From contig JAEWBF010000042.1 of the NCBI GenBank assembly GCA_023391285.1, positions 1 to 26,753 on the forward strand: a stretch of DNA of 26,753 nt, in the 5' to 3' direction. Made by a program: the position numbers and the translations under genes. Every line of letters starts with the position of its first letter. The stretch's first letter is position 1. Source of the DNA: Verrucomicrobiota bacterium (lineage in GTDB: Bacteria > Verrucomicrobiota > Verrucomicrobiia > Opitutales > Opitutaceae). The notes beneath the pieces are model-generated. The model saw only the letters and a program-made list of their open reading frames with translations. It was not told the DNA's origin and ran no database searches. Positions 19,364-26,516 of this stretch are shown piece by piece.

Positions 19364-20395
19364 TCATCTCAGGGGCGGGGAGACGAGGACAGGTTGTGTG
19401 TTGCGGCTGGAAGATGTTGGCGGGGTGACGCCGAAGAGCTCTTTGAGGTAGACGCCGAGCTTCTCGTTGGTGGGGCCGTAGCGATCGCTGTAGAGGTAGA
19501 CCTCGAGATCGTTGAGCATCTCGAAGGCGGTCTGGTAACGTTTATCGCGGTCGCGCTGGAGGGCGCGTTGAATGATGGCTTCGAGCTTCGGATCGATGTC
19601 GGTGCGAAGGTCGCCGAATCTCGGGATGGGCAGCGAAAGGATGTTGCGGCGCGACTGGGTGCGATCGATGGCGCGGAAGATGTTTCGGCCGAGAAGGAGT
19701 TCGGTGAGAACGATCCCGAGGGGGAAGAGGTCGGCGCGGGCGTCGGTGACGGCGTAGCTGGCTTGTTCGGGGGAGAGGTATTCGTCTTTGCCGGCGATGA
19801 CCTTGCCTTCCTCGTTATACATGAGGTCGAGAGCCTTCGCGATGCCGAAGTCGGTGAGCTTCACGTCGCCCTCGTAGGCCATCATGATGTTCTTCGGACC
19901 GATGTCGCGATGAACGATATTGAGGTGGCGGCCCTCGCGGTCGCGTTTTTCGTGGGCGTAGCAGAGACCGCGCGCGATGCGGGAGACGATGAACGCGGCG
20001 AGGTCGACAGGGATTTGGCGGCCGAGGGCGCGGTGTTTGTCGATGAACTGCTCGAGGTTCACGCCGCGGACGAACTCCATCACCATGAAATACTGACCGC
20101 CAACCTGGCCGAGGTGGTAGGTTTGGACGATGTTGGTGTGGATGAGGTCGGCGACGAGGCGGGCCTCGCCGATGAAGTTGTTTTGGAATTCCTCGATGGC
20201 GGAGTATTCCTCGCGGATTAGTTTTACGGCGACGACCTTGCGGAAGCGGCCGGCGCCCAGCTGTTCGGCTTCGTAAACGACGCCCATGCCGCCGTCGGCG
20301 ACCTTACGCACCATCTCGTAGTGAATTTCGTTGAAGACGTGTTTGATGGCGGGCACGACGCCGGCGAGAGAACAGCGGCGCGCGAAGGCTGGCAA
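19364..20395 (-). CDS. Soluble Ser/Thr protein kinase (Hanks type)
   Basis: 343 aa, nearly all catalytic domain. Motifs are the glycine loop VADGGMGVVYEA (33-43), K58 in VAVK, VMEFV, HRDIGPKN with D164 and N169, DFG at 182-184, and DEYLSPEQ as the activation/APE-like segment. The residue two after the catalytic Asp is Gly where most kinases have Lys; the Lys is moved to 168. Such HRD..P.N variants occur in bacterial kinases and are usually active. No transmembrane helix or sensor domain is visible, so it is probably cytoplasmic. The start is uncertain because no ribosome site is evident. Its location directly before rpoN suggests a regulatory link, which is unproven. Confidence 0.88.
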   Translation of the reverse strand: MPAFARRCSLAGVVPAIKHVFNEIHYEMVRKVADGGMGVVYEAEQLGAGRFRKVVAVKLIREEYSAIEEFQNNFIGEARLVADLIHTNIVQTYHLGQVGGQYFMVMEFVRGVNLEQFIDKHRALGRQIPVDLAAFIVSRIARGLCYAHEKRDREGRHLNIVHRDIGPKNIMMAYEGDVKLTDFGIAKALDLMYNEEGKVIAGKDEYLSPEQASYAVTDARADLFPLGIVLTELLLGRNIFRAIDRTQSRRNILSLPIPRFGDLRTDIDPKLEAIIQRALQRDRDKRYQTAFEMLNDLEVYLYSDRYGPTNEKLGVYLKELFGVTPPTSSSRNTQPVLVSPPLR

Positions 20396-20447
20396 GAGCG
20401 CATTCGGATTTCGGCCCGAAAGCTGCTGTAACGTGGCGGCGAGGCGT

Positions 20448-20475
20448 TTGACAGCGAGCCGTGCGATTCTAGTTT
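20448..20475 (+). promoter_or_regulatory. Putative leaderless sigma-70-type promoter of the Fe-S carrier gene
   Basis: TTGACA (20448-20453) is a perfect -35 box. TAGTTT at 20470-20475 (spacer 16) is a weak -10. Transcription would then start at or next to the ATG at 20482, which has no Shine-Dalgarno sequence, so the mRNA may be leaderless. An alternative -10, TCTAGT, would need a 14-bp spacer. Confidence 0.4.
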
Positions 20476-20481
20476 CGCGGC

Positions 20482-20799
20482 ATGATTACGCTTTCTCCAC
20501 GGGCGGCCCAGCAAGTGCGCACGATGCATGCGGAGTTGAATGACCCGGCGAAGAAGCTGCGGGTGTTCATCGAGACCGGCGGGTGCTCGGGATTTCAGTA
20601 TGGGATGTCGTTCGATGCGCCGAAAGCGGACGACACGCAGCTCGAGAGTGAAGGCGTGGCGATGGTGATCGACCCGGCGAGCCTGGCTTATCTGAATGGA
20701 TCGCTGATCGATTTCGACGACGGGCTGCACGGGAAGGGCTTCGAGATCAAGAATCCCAATGCGGCGAGCACGTGCGGGTGCGGGAAGTCGTTCAACTGA
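20482..20799 (+). CDS. A-type iron-sulfur cluster carrier (ErpA/IscA/HesB family)
   Basis: 105 aa, the normal family length. It binds and delivers Fe-S clusters to apo-enzymes. The three conserved cysteines are present: C35 in ETGGCSGFQY, and C98 and C100 in STCGCGKSF. FDDGLHGKGFEIKNPNA is the usual segment before the C-terminal pair. It reads more like ErpA than IscA (SLIDFDD...GFEIKNPNA), but the subgroup is not certain, so no symbol is given. No isc or suf genes are adjacent. It is divergent from the kinase gene and converges on the UbiE gene with an 8-nt gap. Confidence 0.95.
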   Translation: MITLSPRAAQQVRTMHAELNDPAKKLRVFIETGGCSGFQYGMSFDAPKADDTQLESEGVAMVIDPASLAYLNGSLIDFDDGLHGKGFEIKNPNAASTCGCGKSFN

Positions 20800-20807
20800 T
20801 CCTTCGA

Positions 20808-21503
20808 TTAACGTTGGGCCTCGTGGAGGGCGACGATGCCGAAGGTCATGGGGCGGGCGGTGACGCGTGAAAAGCCGGCGGTGCGGATTTCGGCGGAGAG
20901 GGCGTCGCGGCCGGGGAAGCTTTCGATGGTGGCGTTGAGGTAGGCGTAAGCGGCGCGATCGCCGGTCACCCAGCCGGCGAGGCCTGGAAGAATGTGACGG
21001 AGATAGAAAAAGTAGAGCGGCCGAAACCACGGTTGTGGTTGGGAGAATTCGAGGACGAAGAGGTGTCCGCCGGACCGAAGAATGCGGCGTAGTTCGGTGA
21101 GCGAACGGTGGCGGTCGGCCATGTTGCGAAGGCCGAACGAAATCGTGGCGACGTCGAAGCTCTCGTCGGGGAGCGGAAGCGCGAGACCGTCGCCCTCGCG
21201 AAACTGGATGTTGTGAGCGAACGGCGAGGCGGCGCGTTTCTTTTCGGCTTCGACGAGCATCGGGGCGCAGAAGTCCATGCCGACGATTTGCGTTTGCGGG
21301 CCGAGATGGCGGCTGAGCGCGAGAGCGACATCGCCGCTGCCGGTGGCGAGATCGAGGATGTCGCGAGGTTGGTGGCGAGCGACGGCGGCGACGAGTTGAC
21401 GGCGCCAGTGGGTATCGGTGCCGAAACTGAGGAGCCGGTTGGCGAAATCGTAACGGCGCGCAATGCGACCGAACATGGAATTAACAGCGCTCGGATCGGG
21501 CAT
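20808..21503 (-). CDS. ubiE: Demethylmenaquinone/ubiquinone C-methyltransferase
   Basis: 231 aa from ATG 21503. It methylates the quinone ring in the last steps of menaquinone or ubiquinone synthesis; in this kind of organism menaquinone is the likelier product (menG/menH by function). Signatures are VNSMFGRIARRYDFANRLLS at the N-terminus, SAM motif I DLATGSGDVAL (51-61), GMDFCAPML, FREGDGLALPLPDESFD, ISFGLRNMADR, and the C-terminal LNATIESFPGRD. The frame is open to ATG 21545, but homologs start just before the FGRIARRYD segment, so the inner ATG is preferred. No other quinone genes are adjacent. Confidence 0.93.
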   Translation of the reverse strand: MPDPSAVNSMFGRIARRYDFANRLLSFGTDTHWRRQLVAAVARHQPRDILDLATGSGDVALALSRHLGPQTQIVGMDFCAPMLVEAEKKRAASPFAHNIQFREGDGLALPLPDESFDVATISFGLRNMADRHRSLTELRRILRSGGHLFVLEFSQPQPWFRPLYFFYLRHILPGLAGWVTGDRAAYAYLNATIESFPGRDALSAEIRTAGFSRVTARPMTFGIVALHEAQR

Positions 21504-21567
21504 CAGAGGGGAAGAAAAGGTGGGATAAGGGATATCCCTAAACAAAAGGATTTTTTCGCCATCTGGG

Positions 21568-21629
21568 TTGACGCAATTACAGGTGTGAAAATAGTTTACC
21601 GCGATTCAGAGGCCCCGAAAACAAAAGGA
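21568..21629 (+). promoter_or_regulatory. Putative promoter and ribosome-binding site of the HU/IHF gene
   Basis: In an AT-rich stretch unlike the surroundings, TTGACG (21568-21573) is followed after 18 nt by TAGTTT (21592-21597), the same weak -10 hexamer proposed for the Fe-S carrier gene. AAAGGA at 21624-21629 is a good Shine-Dalgarno, 8 nt before ATG 21638, which contrasts with most other genes here. A T-run (21551-21556) upstream of the -35 could act as an UP element. Confidence 0.5.
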
Positions 21630-21637
21630 ATACCATC

Positions 21638-21946
21638 ATGTCCTCCAATTTGACCAAACGCGAGATTGTCTTGGAAATCTATAAGAAGACGGGATTTCCG
21701 CAGAAACAGGTTGTGGAGTCGGTGCAGCTTACGCTCGACATCATTCAGAAAGCATTGGCGGAGGGGCGTAACGTCGAGTTGCGCAACTTCGGGGTGTTGG
21801 AAGTGCAAGTGCGCAAGGCACGTATTGGACGGAATCCGAACAAGCCGGAAGCGGAGGTGGTGATTCCGCAGCGGGCGGTGGTGAAGTTCAAGTCGGGCAA
21901 GATTCTCAAGCAGCAGCTGAAAAAGCTGGATTTGGCGAAGCTGTAA
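21638..21946 (+). CDS. HU/IHF-family nucleoid DNA-binding protein
   Basis: 102 aa. The dimerising helices (TKREIVLEIYKKTGFPQKQVVESVQ, LDIIQKALAEG) are followed by NVELRNFGVLEVQVRKARIGRNP, containing the conserved F-G-F/L pattern and the arm residues RNPNKPEAEVVIPQRAVVKFK. The Pro after Arg-Asn in the arm intercalates into and bends DNA in this family. A lysine-rich tail (KSGKILKQQLKKLDLAKL) is slightly longer than in HU (90 aa). It cannot be assigned to HU or to an IHF subunit from sequence alone. It has its own promoter and a strong ribosome site, suggesting high expression. Confidence 0.94.
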   Translation: MSSNLTKREIVLEIYKKTGFPQKQVVESVQLTLDIIQKALAEGRNVELRNFGVLEVQVRKARIGRNPNKPEAEVVIPQRAVVKFKSGKILKQQLKKLDLAKL

Positions 21947-22004
21947 ACGGGCAGGCGGCGGAGGCTCGCCGGGCGAGAGTGGGCGAGTGCTGGCGGCGGG
22001 AGGG

Positions 22005-22032
22005 CGCAGCGCGAATTTTGCATCGCGCTGCG
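22005..22032 (+). terminator. Strong hairpin between the HU/IHF gene and hisS
   Basis: CGCAGCGCGA (22005-22014) and TCGCGCTGCG (22023-22032) form a perfect 10-bp stem with loop ATTTTGCA, 58 nt after the HU stop and 26 nt before the hisS ATG. It could terminate the HU transcript or be a structured hisS leader. No T tract follows, so simple intrinsic termination is uncertain. Confidence 0.5.
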
Positions 22033-22058
22033 TTGGGCGGAGTCCCCATTTTGGCGGA

Positions 22059-23372
22059 ATGGCTACGTTTCAGTCTCTGCCTGGATTCCGCGAATTTTAT
22101 CCCGACGCTTTGGCGCGTCGGACCCATATCTTTCGCTGCTGGAGGCAGACCGCGACGACGTATGGGTTTTCGGAATACGACGCGCCGGTGCTCGAGCCGC
22201 TGGAGCTCTACAAGCGGAAGTCGGGGGACGAGATCGAGGCGCAGCTTTTTAGTTTCACGGACAAAGGCGGGCGGGAGGTGGCGTTGCGGCCGGAGATGAC
22301 GCCGACGGTGTGTCGGATGGTGGGAGCGAAAGCGAATGCGCTGAAGCGGCCGATCAAGTGGTTCAGCATTGCGGAGTATTACCGCTATGAGCGGGCGCAG
22401 AAAGGGCGGGAGCGGGCGTTTTTTCAGTTCAATGCGGATCTCTTCGGCGAGCCGGGGCCGGAAGCGGAGATCGAGTTGATCTGTTTGTTGATCCAATGCT
22501 TGCGCGGGTTTGGGTTGAGCGAAGCGGATTTCTTCGTGCGGCTGAGCGATCGGAATCTTTGGTTTTTCTATCTGGAAGCGCTCGGGTTGGACGAGGGGCG
22601 GATCCGCGCGATGCTGTCGGCGATCGACAAGTTCGAGAAGGCCGGCGAGGACGCGTTTAAAGGCTACGAGGAACAGTTTGGGGCGATTGATCCCGAGCTG
22701 AAGGCGCGCGTGCTCGCGTTTTTGCAGATCAAAACATTACCGGCGCTGGAGCAGACGCTCGGCGGTGTGGGCGGGGAGAAACTCGCCGCGCGGTTGGCGG
22801 ACTGGCGAAAACTGCTGGGCGGATTGGAAGCGATGGGCGTGGCTAATTTTGTGCAGGTGGATCTCGGGGTGGTGCGCGGGCTCGCGTATTACACGGGATT
22901 TGTGTTCGAGGCCTTCGATCGCAAAGGCGAATTGCGCGCGATTGCGGGTGGGGGCCGTTACAACGATCTGGTCGCGAAACTGGGCGGGCCGGATTTGCCG
23001 GCGGTGGGATTTGCGATTGGCGATGTGACGCTCGGGTTGTTGCTCGAGGCGCGCGGGCTGATGCCGGCGATGGTGCAGGCGTGCGATGTTTATTGCGTCG
23101 TCGGAGGCGAGGCGGAGCGGCTGGCGGCGTTTGCGGATGTGAACGCGTTGCGCGGGGCGGGCTTTCGCACGGAGTATCCGTTGAAGGACGTGGCGTTTGG
23201 GAAGCAGTTCAAGCTCGCGGCGGATTCGGGCGCAAAACTGGCGCTGATTTATGGTCCCGACGAACTCGCAAAAGGCGTCGTGAAAGTGCGCGACCTGACG
23301 AATCGCTCGGAGATGGAAGTGGCACGCGATCGCGTGGTGGAAACGGTGCGCGATTTCTTCTCGGGCGAGTAA
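22059..23372 (+). CDS. hisS: Histidyl-tRNA synthetase
   Basis: 437 aa from ATG 22059, chosen because the family begins a few residues before LPGFREFYPD; the frame is open to 21987. Class II synthetase motif 2 appears as YRYERAQKGRERAFFQFNAD, the histidine-specific loop as GLAYYTGFVFEAF, and motif 3 as AIAGGGRYNDL with GFAIGDVTLGLLL. The C-terminal anticodon-binding domain holds CDVYCVVGGEAER and LALIYGPDELAKG. RPEMTPTVCRMV replaces the commoner RPEGT form. It charges tRNA-His with histidine. It ends 2 nt from the convergent cytidine deaminase stop. A strong hairpin lies in its leader. Confidence 0.96.
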   Translation: MATFQSLPGFREFYPDALARRTHIFRCWRQTATTYGFSEYDAPVLEPLELYKRKSGDEIEAQLFSFTDKGGREVALRPEMTPTVCRMVGAKANALKRPIKWFSIAEYYRYERAQKGRERAFFQFNADLFGEPGPEAEIELICLLIQCLRGFGLSEADFFVRLSDRNLWFFYLEALGLDEGRIRAMLSAIDKFEKAGEDAFKGYEEQFGAIDPELKARVLAFLQIKTLPALEQTLGGVGGEKLAARLADWRKLLGGLEAMGVANFVQVDLGVVRGLAYYTGFVFEAFDRKGELRAIAGGGRYNDLVAKLGGPDLPAVGFAIGDVTLGLLLEARGLMPAMVQACDVYCVVGGEAERLAAFADVNALRGAGFRTEYPLKDVAFGKQFKLAADSGAKLALIYGPDELAKGVVKVRDLTNRSEMEVARDRVVETVRDFFSGE

Positions 23373-23374
23373 GC

Positions 23375-23788
23375 TTAGGCGAGATTGCGCGGGCCGAATG
23401 CGTTGGGCAGCAGTGCGGAAAGCGGGACTTCGAGGCGATCGTCGGTGTCGCAAACGCTGATCACGAGAGCCTTGGGGCCGAATTCATTGAGGACCTGGCG
23501 GCAGGCGCCGCAAGGGGACGATGCGGTGGAGGTGGGCGTGTAAACGGCGACGGCGATGAACTCTTGTTCGCCGGCGGCGACGGCGGTGAAGAGGGCGGTG
23601 CGTTCGGCGCAATTGCAGAGACCGTAGGACGCGTTTTCGACGTTGCAGCCGGTGAAGGTTTTTCCGGATCGCGTGAGCAGCGCGGCGCCGACGGGAAAGC
23701 GGGAATAGGGGGCGTAGGCGGCGAGGGAGGCTTTGCGCGCAGCGGATTCGAGGCGGGCGATCGTGCGACGAGGAAGCGGCTTGGGCAT
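23375..23788 (-). CDS. cdd: Cytidine deaminase (tetrameric type)
   Basis: 137 aa from ATG 23788; this length is that of the small tetrameric enzymes (about 130-136 aa). It deaminates cytidine and deoxycytidine to uridine forms in pyrimidine salvage. Zinc is bound by C60 in NCAERTALF together with C93 and C96 in SPCGACRQVL, and E62 is the proton shuttle. AYAPYSRFPVGAAL and TGCNVENASYG form the substrate pocket. The frame is open to 23884, but that would overlap the kbl coding end. Two nt separate it from the hisS stop; the start lies 37 nt after the kbl stop on the same strand, so kbl-cdd may be cotranscribed. Confidence 0.95.
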   Translation of the reverse strand: MPKPLPRRTIARLESAARKASLAAYAPYSRFPVGAALLTRSGKTFTGCNVENASYGLCNCAERTALFTAVAAGEQEFIAVAVYTPTSTASSPCGACRQVLNEFGPKALVISVCDTDDRLEVPLSALLPNAFGPRNLA

Positions 23789-23825
23789 GACGGCGTGATG
23801 GGAGGGAAGCGCGGGCGCGGCAATC

Positions 23826-25016
23826 TCACAGGCCGAGTTCCGTGTGAACAGTGGCGAACGCATCGATGGCGAAGTCGAGGTCATCGCGCGAGTGCGCGGC
23901 GCTCACTTGGGTTCGAATGCGCGCGGCGCCGTGGGGGACGACGGGGTGGAAGAATCCCACGACATACACGCCGCGGTCGAGCATGCGTGCGGCGAATTCC
24001 TGAGCGACGTGGGCGTCGCCCACCATGATGGGAACGATTGGATGAATGCCCTCTTTCACCGGCAGTCCGGCGGTGCGAAGGCGGTCGCGGAAGTAGCGTG
24101 TGTTGGCTTCGAGCTGGTCGCGGAGTTCGGTCGAGTGGGTGATGAGGTCGAGGGCGGCGATCGAGGTGGCGGCGATGACCGGAGCGAGGCTGTTGGAGAA
24201 TAGGTAGGGACGGGAGCGCTGACGCAGGAGTTCGACGATTTCGCGACGGCCGCTGATGTAGCCGCCGCTGGCGCCGCCGAGCGCTTTGCCGAGAGTGCCG
24301 GAAAGGATGTCGACGCGATCGATGACATCGCAGAGTTCGTGTGTGCCGCGGCCGGTGCGTCCGAGCACGCCGACGGCATGGCTGTCGTCGACCATGACGA
24401 GAGCGTCGTGTTGTTCGGCCAGATCGCAGATCTCGCGGAGGTGGGCGACGGAGCCGTCCATCGAAAATACGCCGTCGGTGGCGATAAGTTTGAAACGGGC
24501 GCGGTCGGTTGCGGCGCGTGTGAGCTGGGCCTCGAGGTCGGCGAGGTCGTTGTTGCGGTAGCGGTAGCGCCGGGCCTTGGAAAGGCGGATGCCGTCGATG
24601 ATCGACGCGTGGTTGAGTTCGTCGCTGATCACGGCGTCTTCCGGGCCGAGCAGTGTTTCGAAGAGGCCGCCGTTGGCGTCGAAGCAGGAGGAGTAGAGCA
24701 GGGTGTCGTCGGTGCCGAGAAACTGGCTGAGCCGAGACTCTAGTTCGCGATGGATTTCCTGCGTGCCGCAGATGAAGCGGACGGAAGAAAGGCCGTAGCC
24801 CCAGCGGTCGAGGGCGGCGTGCGCGGCGGCGATCAAGTCGGGGTGATTGGCAAGACCGAGGTAGTTGTTGGCGCAGAGATTGAGCAGATTGTCGCGCGTG
24901 GCGGTGCGGACCCGAGCTTGTTGCGGGGTGGTGAGAGCGCGCTCGGATTTGCGGAGCCCGGTGGCTTCGATGTCGGTCAAGGTGTGCCGCAAATGAGCGC
25001 GAAACGAGGGAGGCAT
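23826..25016 (-). CDS. kbl: Glycine C-acetyltransferase (2-amino-3-ketobutyrate CoA ligase)
   Basis: 396 aa, close to the usual 398. This PLP enzyme converts 2-amino-3-ketobutyrate plus CoA to glycine and acetyl-CoA, the second step of threonine breakdown. It carries CANNYLGLANHP, GYGLSSVRFICGTQ, SDELNHASIIDGIRLS, VMVDDSHAVGVLG and the PLP lysine K244 in SGTLGKALGGASGGY, the same position as in the E. coli enzyme from memory. HPIVPIMVGD marks the C-terminal domain. The usual partner gene tdh is not adjacent. Its 5' region holds three operator-like repeats shared with the divergent SatD-like gene. Confidence 0.94.
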   Translation of the reverse strand: MPPSFRAHLRHTLTDIEATGLRKSERALTTPQQARVRTATRDNLLNLCANNYLGLANHPDLIAAAHAALDRWGYGLSSVRFICGTQEIHRELESRLSQFLGTDDTLLYSSCFDANGGLFETLLGPEDAVISDELNHASIIDGIRLSKARRYRYRNNDLADLEAQLTRAATDRARFKLIATDGVFSMDGSVAHLREICDLAEQHDALVMVDDSHAVGVLGRTGRGTHELCDVIDRVDILSGTLGKALGGASGGYISGRREIVELLRQRSRPYLFSNSLAPVIAATSIAALDLITHSTELRDQLEANTRYFRDRLRTAGLPVKEGIHPIVPIMVGDAHVAQEFAARMLDRGVYVVGFFHPVVPHGAARIRTQVSAAHSRDDLDFAIDAFATVHTELGL

Positions 25017-25064
25017 GGCGTCAACGTGGGAGGAGGACGAGGCGAGGCAAAATGAAGAAGAGTG

Positions 25065-25141
25065 TTAACCGAAATGGTTTAAATGGGGGATTGTTTACTG
25101 AAACGGTTTAAAAGTTGAAAAGTAGCCCGAAACGGTTAGCG
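25065..25141. promoter_or_regulatory. Three operator-like repeats at 29-bp spacing
   Basis: Copies are TTAACCGAAATGGTTTAAA (25065-25083), TTTACTGAAACGGTTTAAA (25094-25112) and TAGCCCGAAACGGTTAGCG (25123-25141). The shared core is GAAAYGGTT, beginning at 25071, 25100 and 25129, exactly 29 bp apart. The first copy is a near-perfect dyad (TTAACC-GAAAT-GGTTTAA); in the others the right half is best kept. They fill the space between divergent kbl and the SatD-like gene and end 8 nt before its ATG. A repressor or autoregulator site is the natural reading. The DNA is much more AT-rich than its surroundings. Confidence 0.75.
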
Positions 25142-25149
25142 AGAGAGGG

Positions 25150-25779
25150 ATGCAAGTGATTGCCGTCATTGGAGACCTGGTAGGGTCGAAAGCGCTGGCC
25201 GATCGGGCGGCGCTGCAGCGAAAGTTGAAGAAGCAGCTCGAGCGCGTCAGCAAGGAGGCGAAAGGATTGGCGTCGCCTTATACGCTGACGCTGGGAGACG
25301 AGTTTCAAGCGGTCTATCGTGGGGCGGAGAGTGTGCTGGGGGATGTGGTGACCTTGCTGGCGGAGATTCACCCGGTGCGAGCGCGGTTGGCGTTGGGGGT
25401 GGGCGCGTTGACGACGAGAATCAATGCGCAGCAAGCGCTGGGAATGGACGGACCGGCGTTTCATCAGGCGCGGGCGGCGCTGGTGGCGTTGAAAGAGGAT
25501 GGCCGGCTATTGCGGGTGGCGGGCAGCGAGCAGAAGAATTGGGTGCTCGTGAATCATGTGTTGAATCTCTTGTCGCATCACGTGGAAGGATGGTCGCAGA
25601 ACCGGTTGCGCGTGTTGGCGGGGTTGTTGCGCGGGAAGTCGGTGAAGCAGATCGAAGAGGGGCTCGAGATTTCACGGGTGGCGATCTACAAGAACATCCG
25701 GGCCGCGGCGCTGGACGAAGTGGCGGGGATTTGCCATGAGCTATCCGCCGCGCTGGGGCGGGCGCTTCGAGAAAAATGA
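25150..25779 (+). CDS. SatD-family protein: palm-like N-terminal domain plus C-terminal helix-turn-helix
   Basis: 209 aa. The N-terminal domain has AVIGDLVGSKAL (D9), TLTLGDEFQAVYRGAE (D50) and ARLALGVGALTTRIN..ALGMDGPAFHQARAAL (R108), which I recognise as SatD family. The spacing and form of these motifs parallel class III nucleotide cyclases (see findings). A C-terminal helix-turn-helix (about 152-185: RLRVLAGLLRGKSVKQIEEG, ISRVAIYKNIRAA) suggests DNA binding. GAGAG at 25141-25145 may act as ribosome site. The stop overlaps the start of the DUF3307-like gene (ATGA, 25776-25779). SatD is named from a streptococcal acid-tolerance/secretion operon; its biochemical activity is unknown to me. 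Confidence 0.82.
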   Translation: MQVIAVIGDLVGSKALADRAALQRKLKKQLERVSKEAKGLASPYTLTLGDEFQAVYRGAESVLGDVVTLLAEIHPVRARLALGVGALTTRINAQQALGMDGPAFHQARAALVALKEDGRLLRVAGSEQKNWVLVNHVLNLLSHHVEGWSQNRLRVLAGLLRGKSVKQIEEGLEISRVAIYKNIRAAALDEVAGICHELSAALGRALREK

Positions 25780-26516
25780 CGACCGAGTTCATCTTCGTTG
25801 CCAATTTGCTGTTGTTGTTGCGGCTGCGCCTATTGCTGGCGGACACGGTGGTTGGCTGGCGCGGATGGCTGGCGAAAGGAGTGATCGAGCTGGCGGCGCT
25901 GGCGTTGTTCGAGCCGCATCCGTTTCTGATTGGAGCGGGATTGACGACGATGGCGTTCAACATCGGAGCAGCGTATTGGGAGCGGCGGGCGAGCAGCCGA
26001 CATGGAGGGCGGTTGTTGTTTGGCGCGCTGCAGCTGGCGGCGTTGAGTTTTTGGTTTTCGGCGGCGGGTGGGGTTCAGTTTCGCGCGGTGCTAGCAGAGT
26101 GGGCGCAGTCGTTGGAGGCGTGGAGTTCACTCGGAGGAGAGTTGACGCGATTGATGGGAAGGGACGGATTGCGCGTGGTGCTGGGGGGGCTGCTGGCAGC
26201 GAATGAAGCGAATCTGCTGGTGCGCTGGTTGCTGTTGCGGCTGCACATCAAACCGGGGACGGGAGGAGCGGGGGCGGCGATCGATGCGAACGAGTTCAAT
26301 CGCGGGCGGGTGATCGGGCTGCTGGAGCGGGCGCTGATCTATGCGTTTGTGCTGAGCGGGCAGTATGGAGCGATTGGGTTCACGCTGGCGGCGAAAGGAT
26401 TCACGCGGTTCAAGGAATTGGAGAACCGGGCGTTCGCGGAGTATGTGCTGATTGGAACGCTGTTGTCGTCGAGCCTCGCGCTGGCGGCGGGATGGTGGGT
26501 GAAGTTCGCGAACTGA
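25776..26516 (+). CDS. DUF3307-like multi-pass membrane protein
   Basis: 246 aa with about six hydrophobic segments (roughly 5-22, 33-50, 51-66, 82-97, 190-212 and 225-243) separated by a soluble middle region (about 98-175). The C-terminal part (GRVIGLLERALIYAFVLSGQYG, AAKGFTRFKELENR, AEYVLIGTLLSS) is the pattern I associate with DUF3307. The N-terminal HLLADF-type motif of that family appears only as LRLLLADTVVGW, so the assignment is partial. SatD and DUF3307 genes are, from memory, frequent neighbours. The start codon overlaps the SatD-like stop, implying coupled synthesis in a fixed ratio. Function unknown. Confidence 0.75.
   Translation: MTTEFIFVANLLLLLRLRLLLADTVVGWRGWLAKGVIELAALALFEPHPFLIGAGLTTMAFNIGAAYWERRASSRHGGRLLFGALQLAALSFWFSAAGGVQFRAVLAEWAQSLEAWSSLGGELTRLMGRDGLRVVLGGLLAANEANLLVRWLLLRLHIKPGTGGAGAAIDANEFNRGRVIGLLERALIYAFVLSGQYGAIGFTLAAKGFTRFKELENRAFAEYVLIGTLLSSSLALAAGWWVKFAN

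Noticed and set aside
18878..20221. 447-codon plus-strand frame opposite rpoN and the kinase gene
   Set aside because: Antisense shadow: both minus-strand proteins have complete family motifs, while this frame has only repetitive acidic/Val-rich composition.
25091..25120. A -35/-10 promoter for the SatD-like gene within the repeats
   Set aside because: TTGTTT, TTGAAA and TTTAAA elements exist but none pair at 16-18 bp spacing; no promoter can be assigned with confidence.
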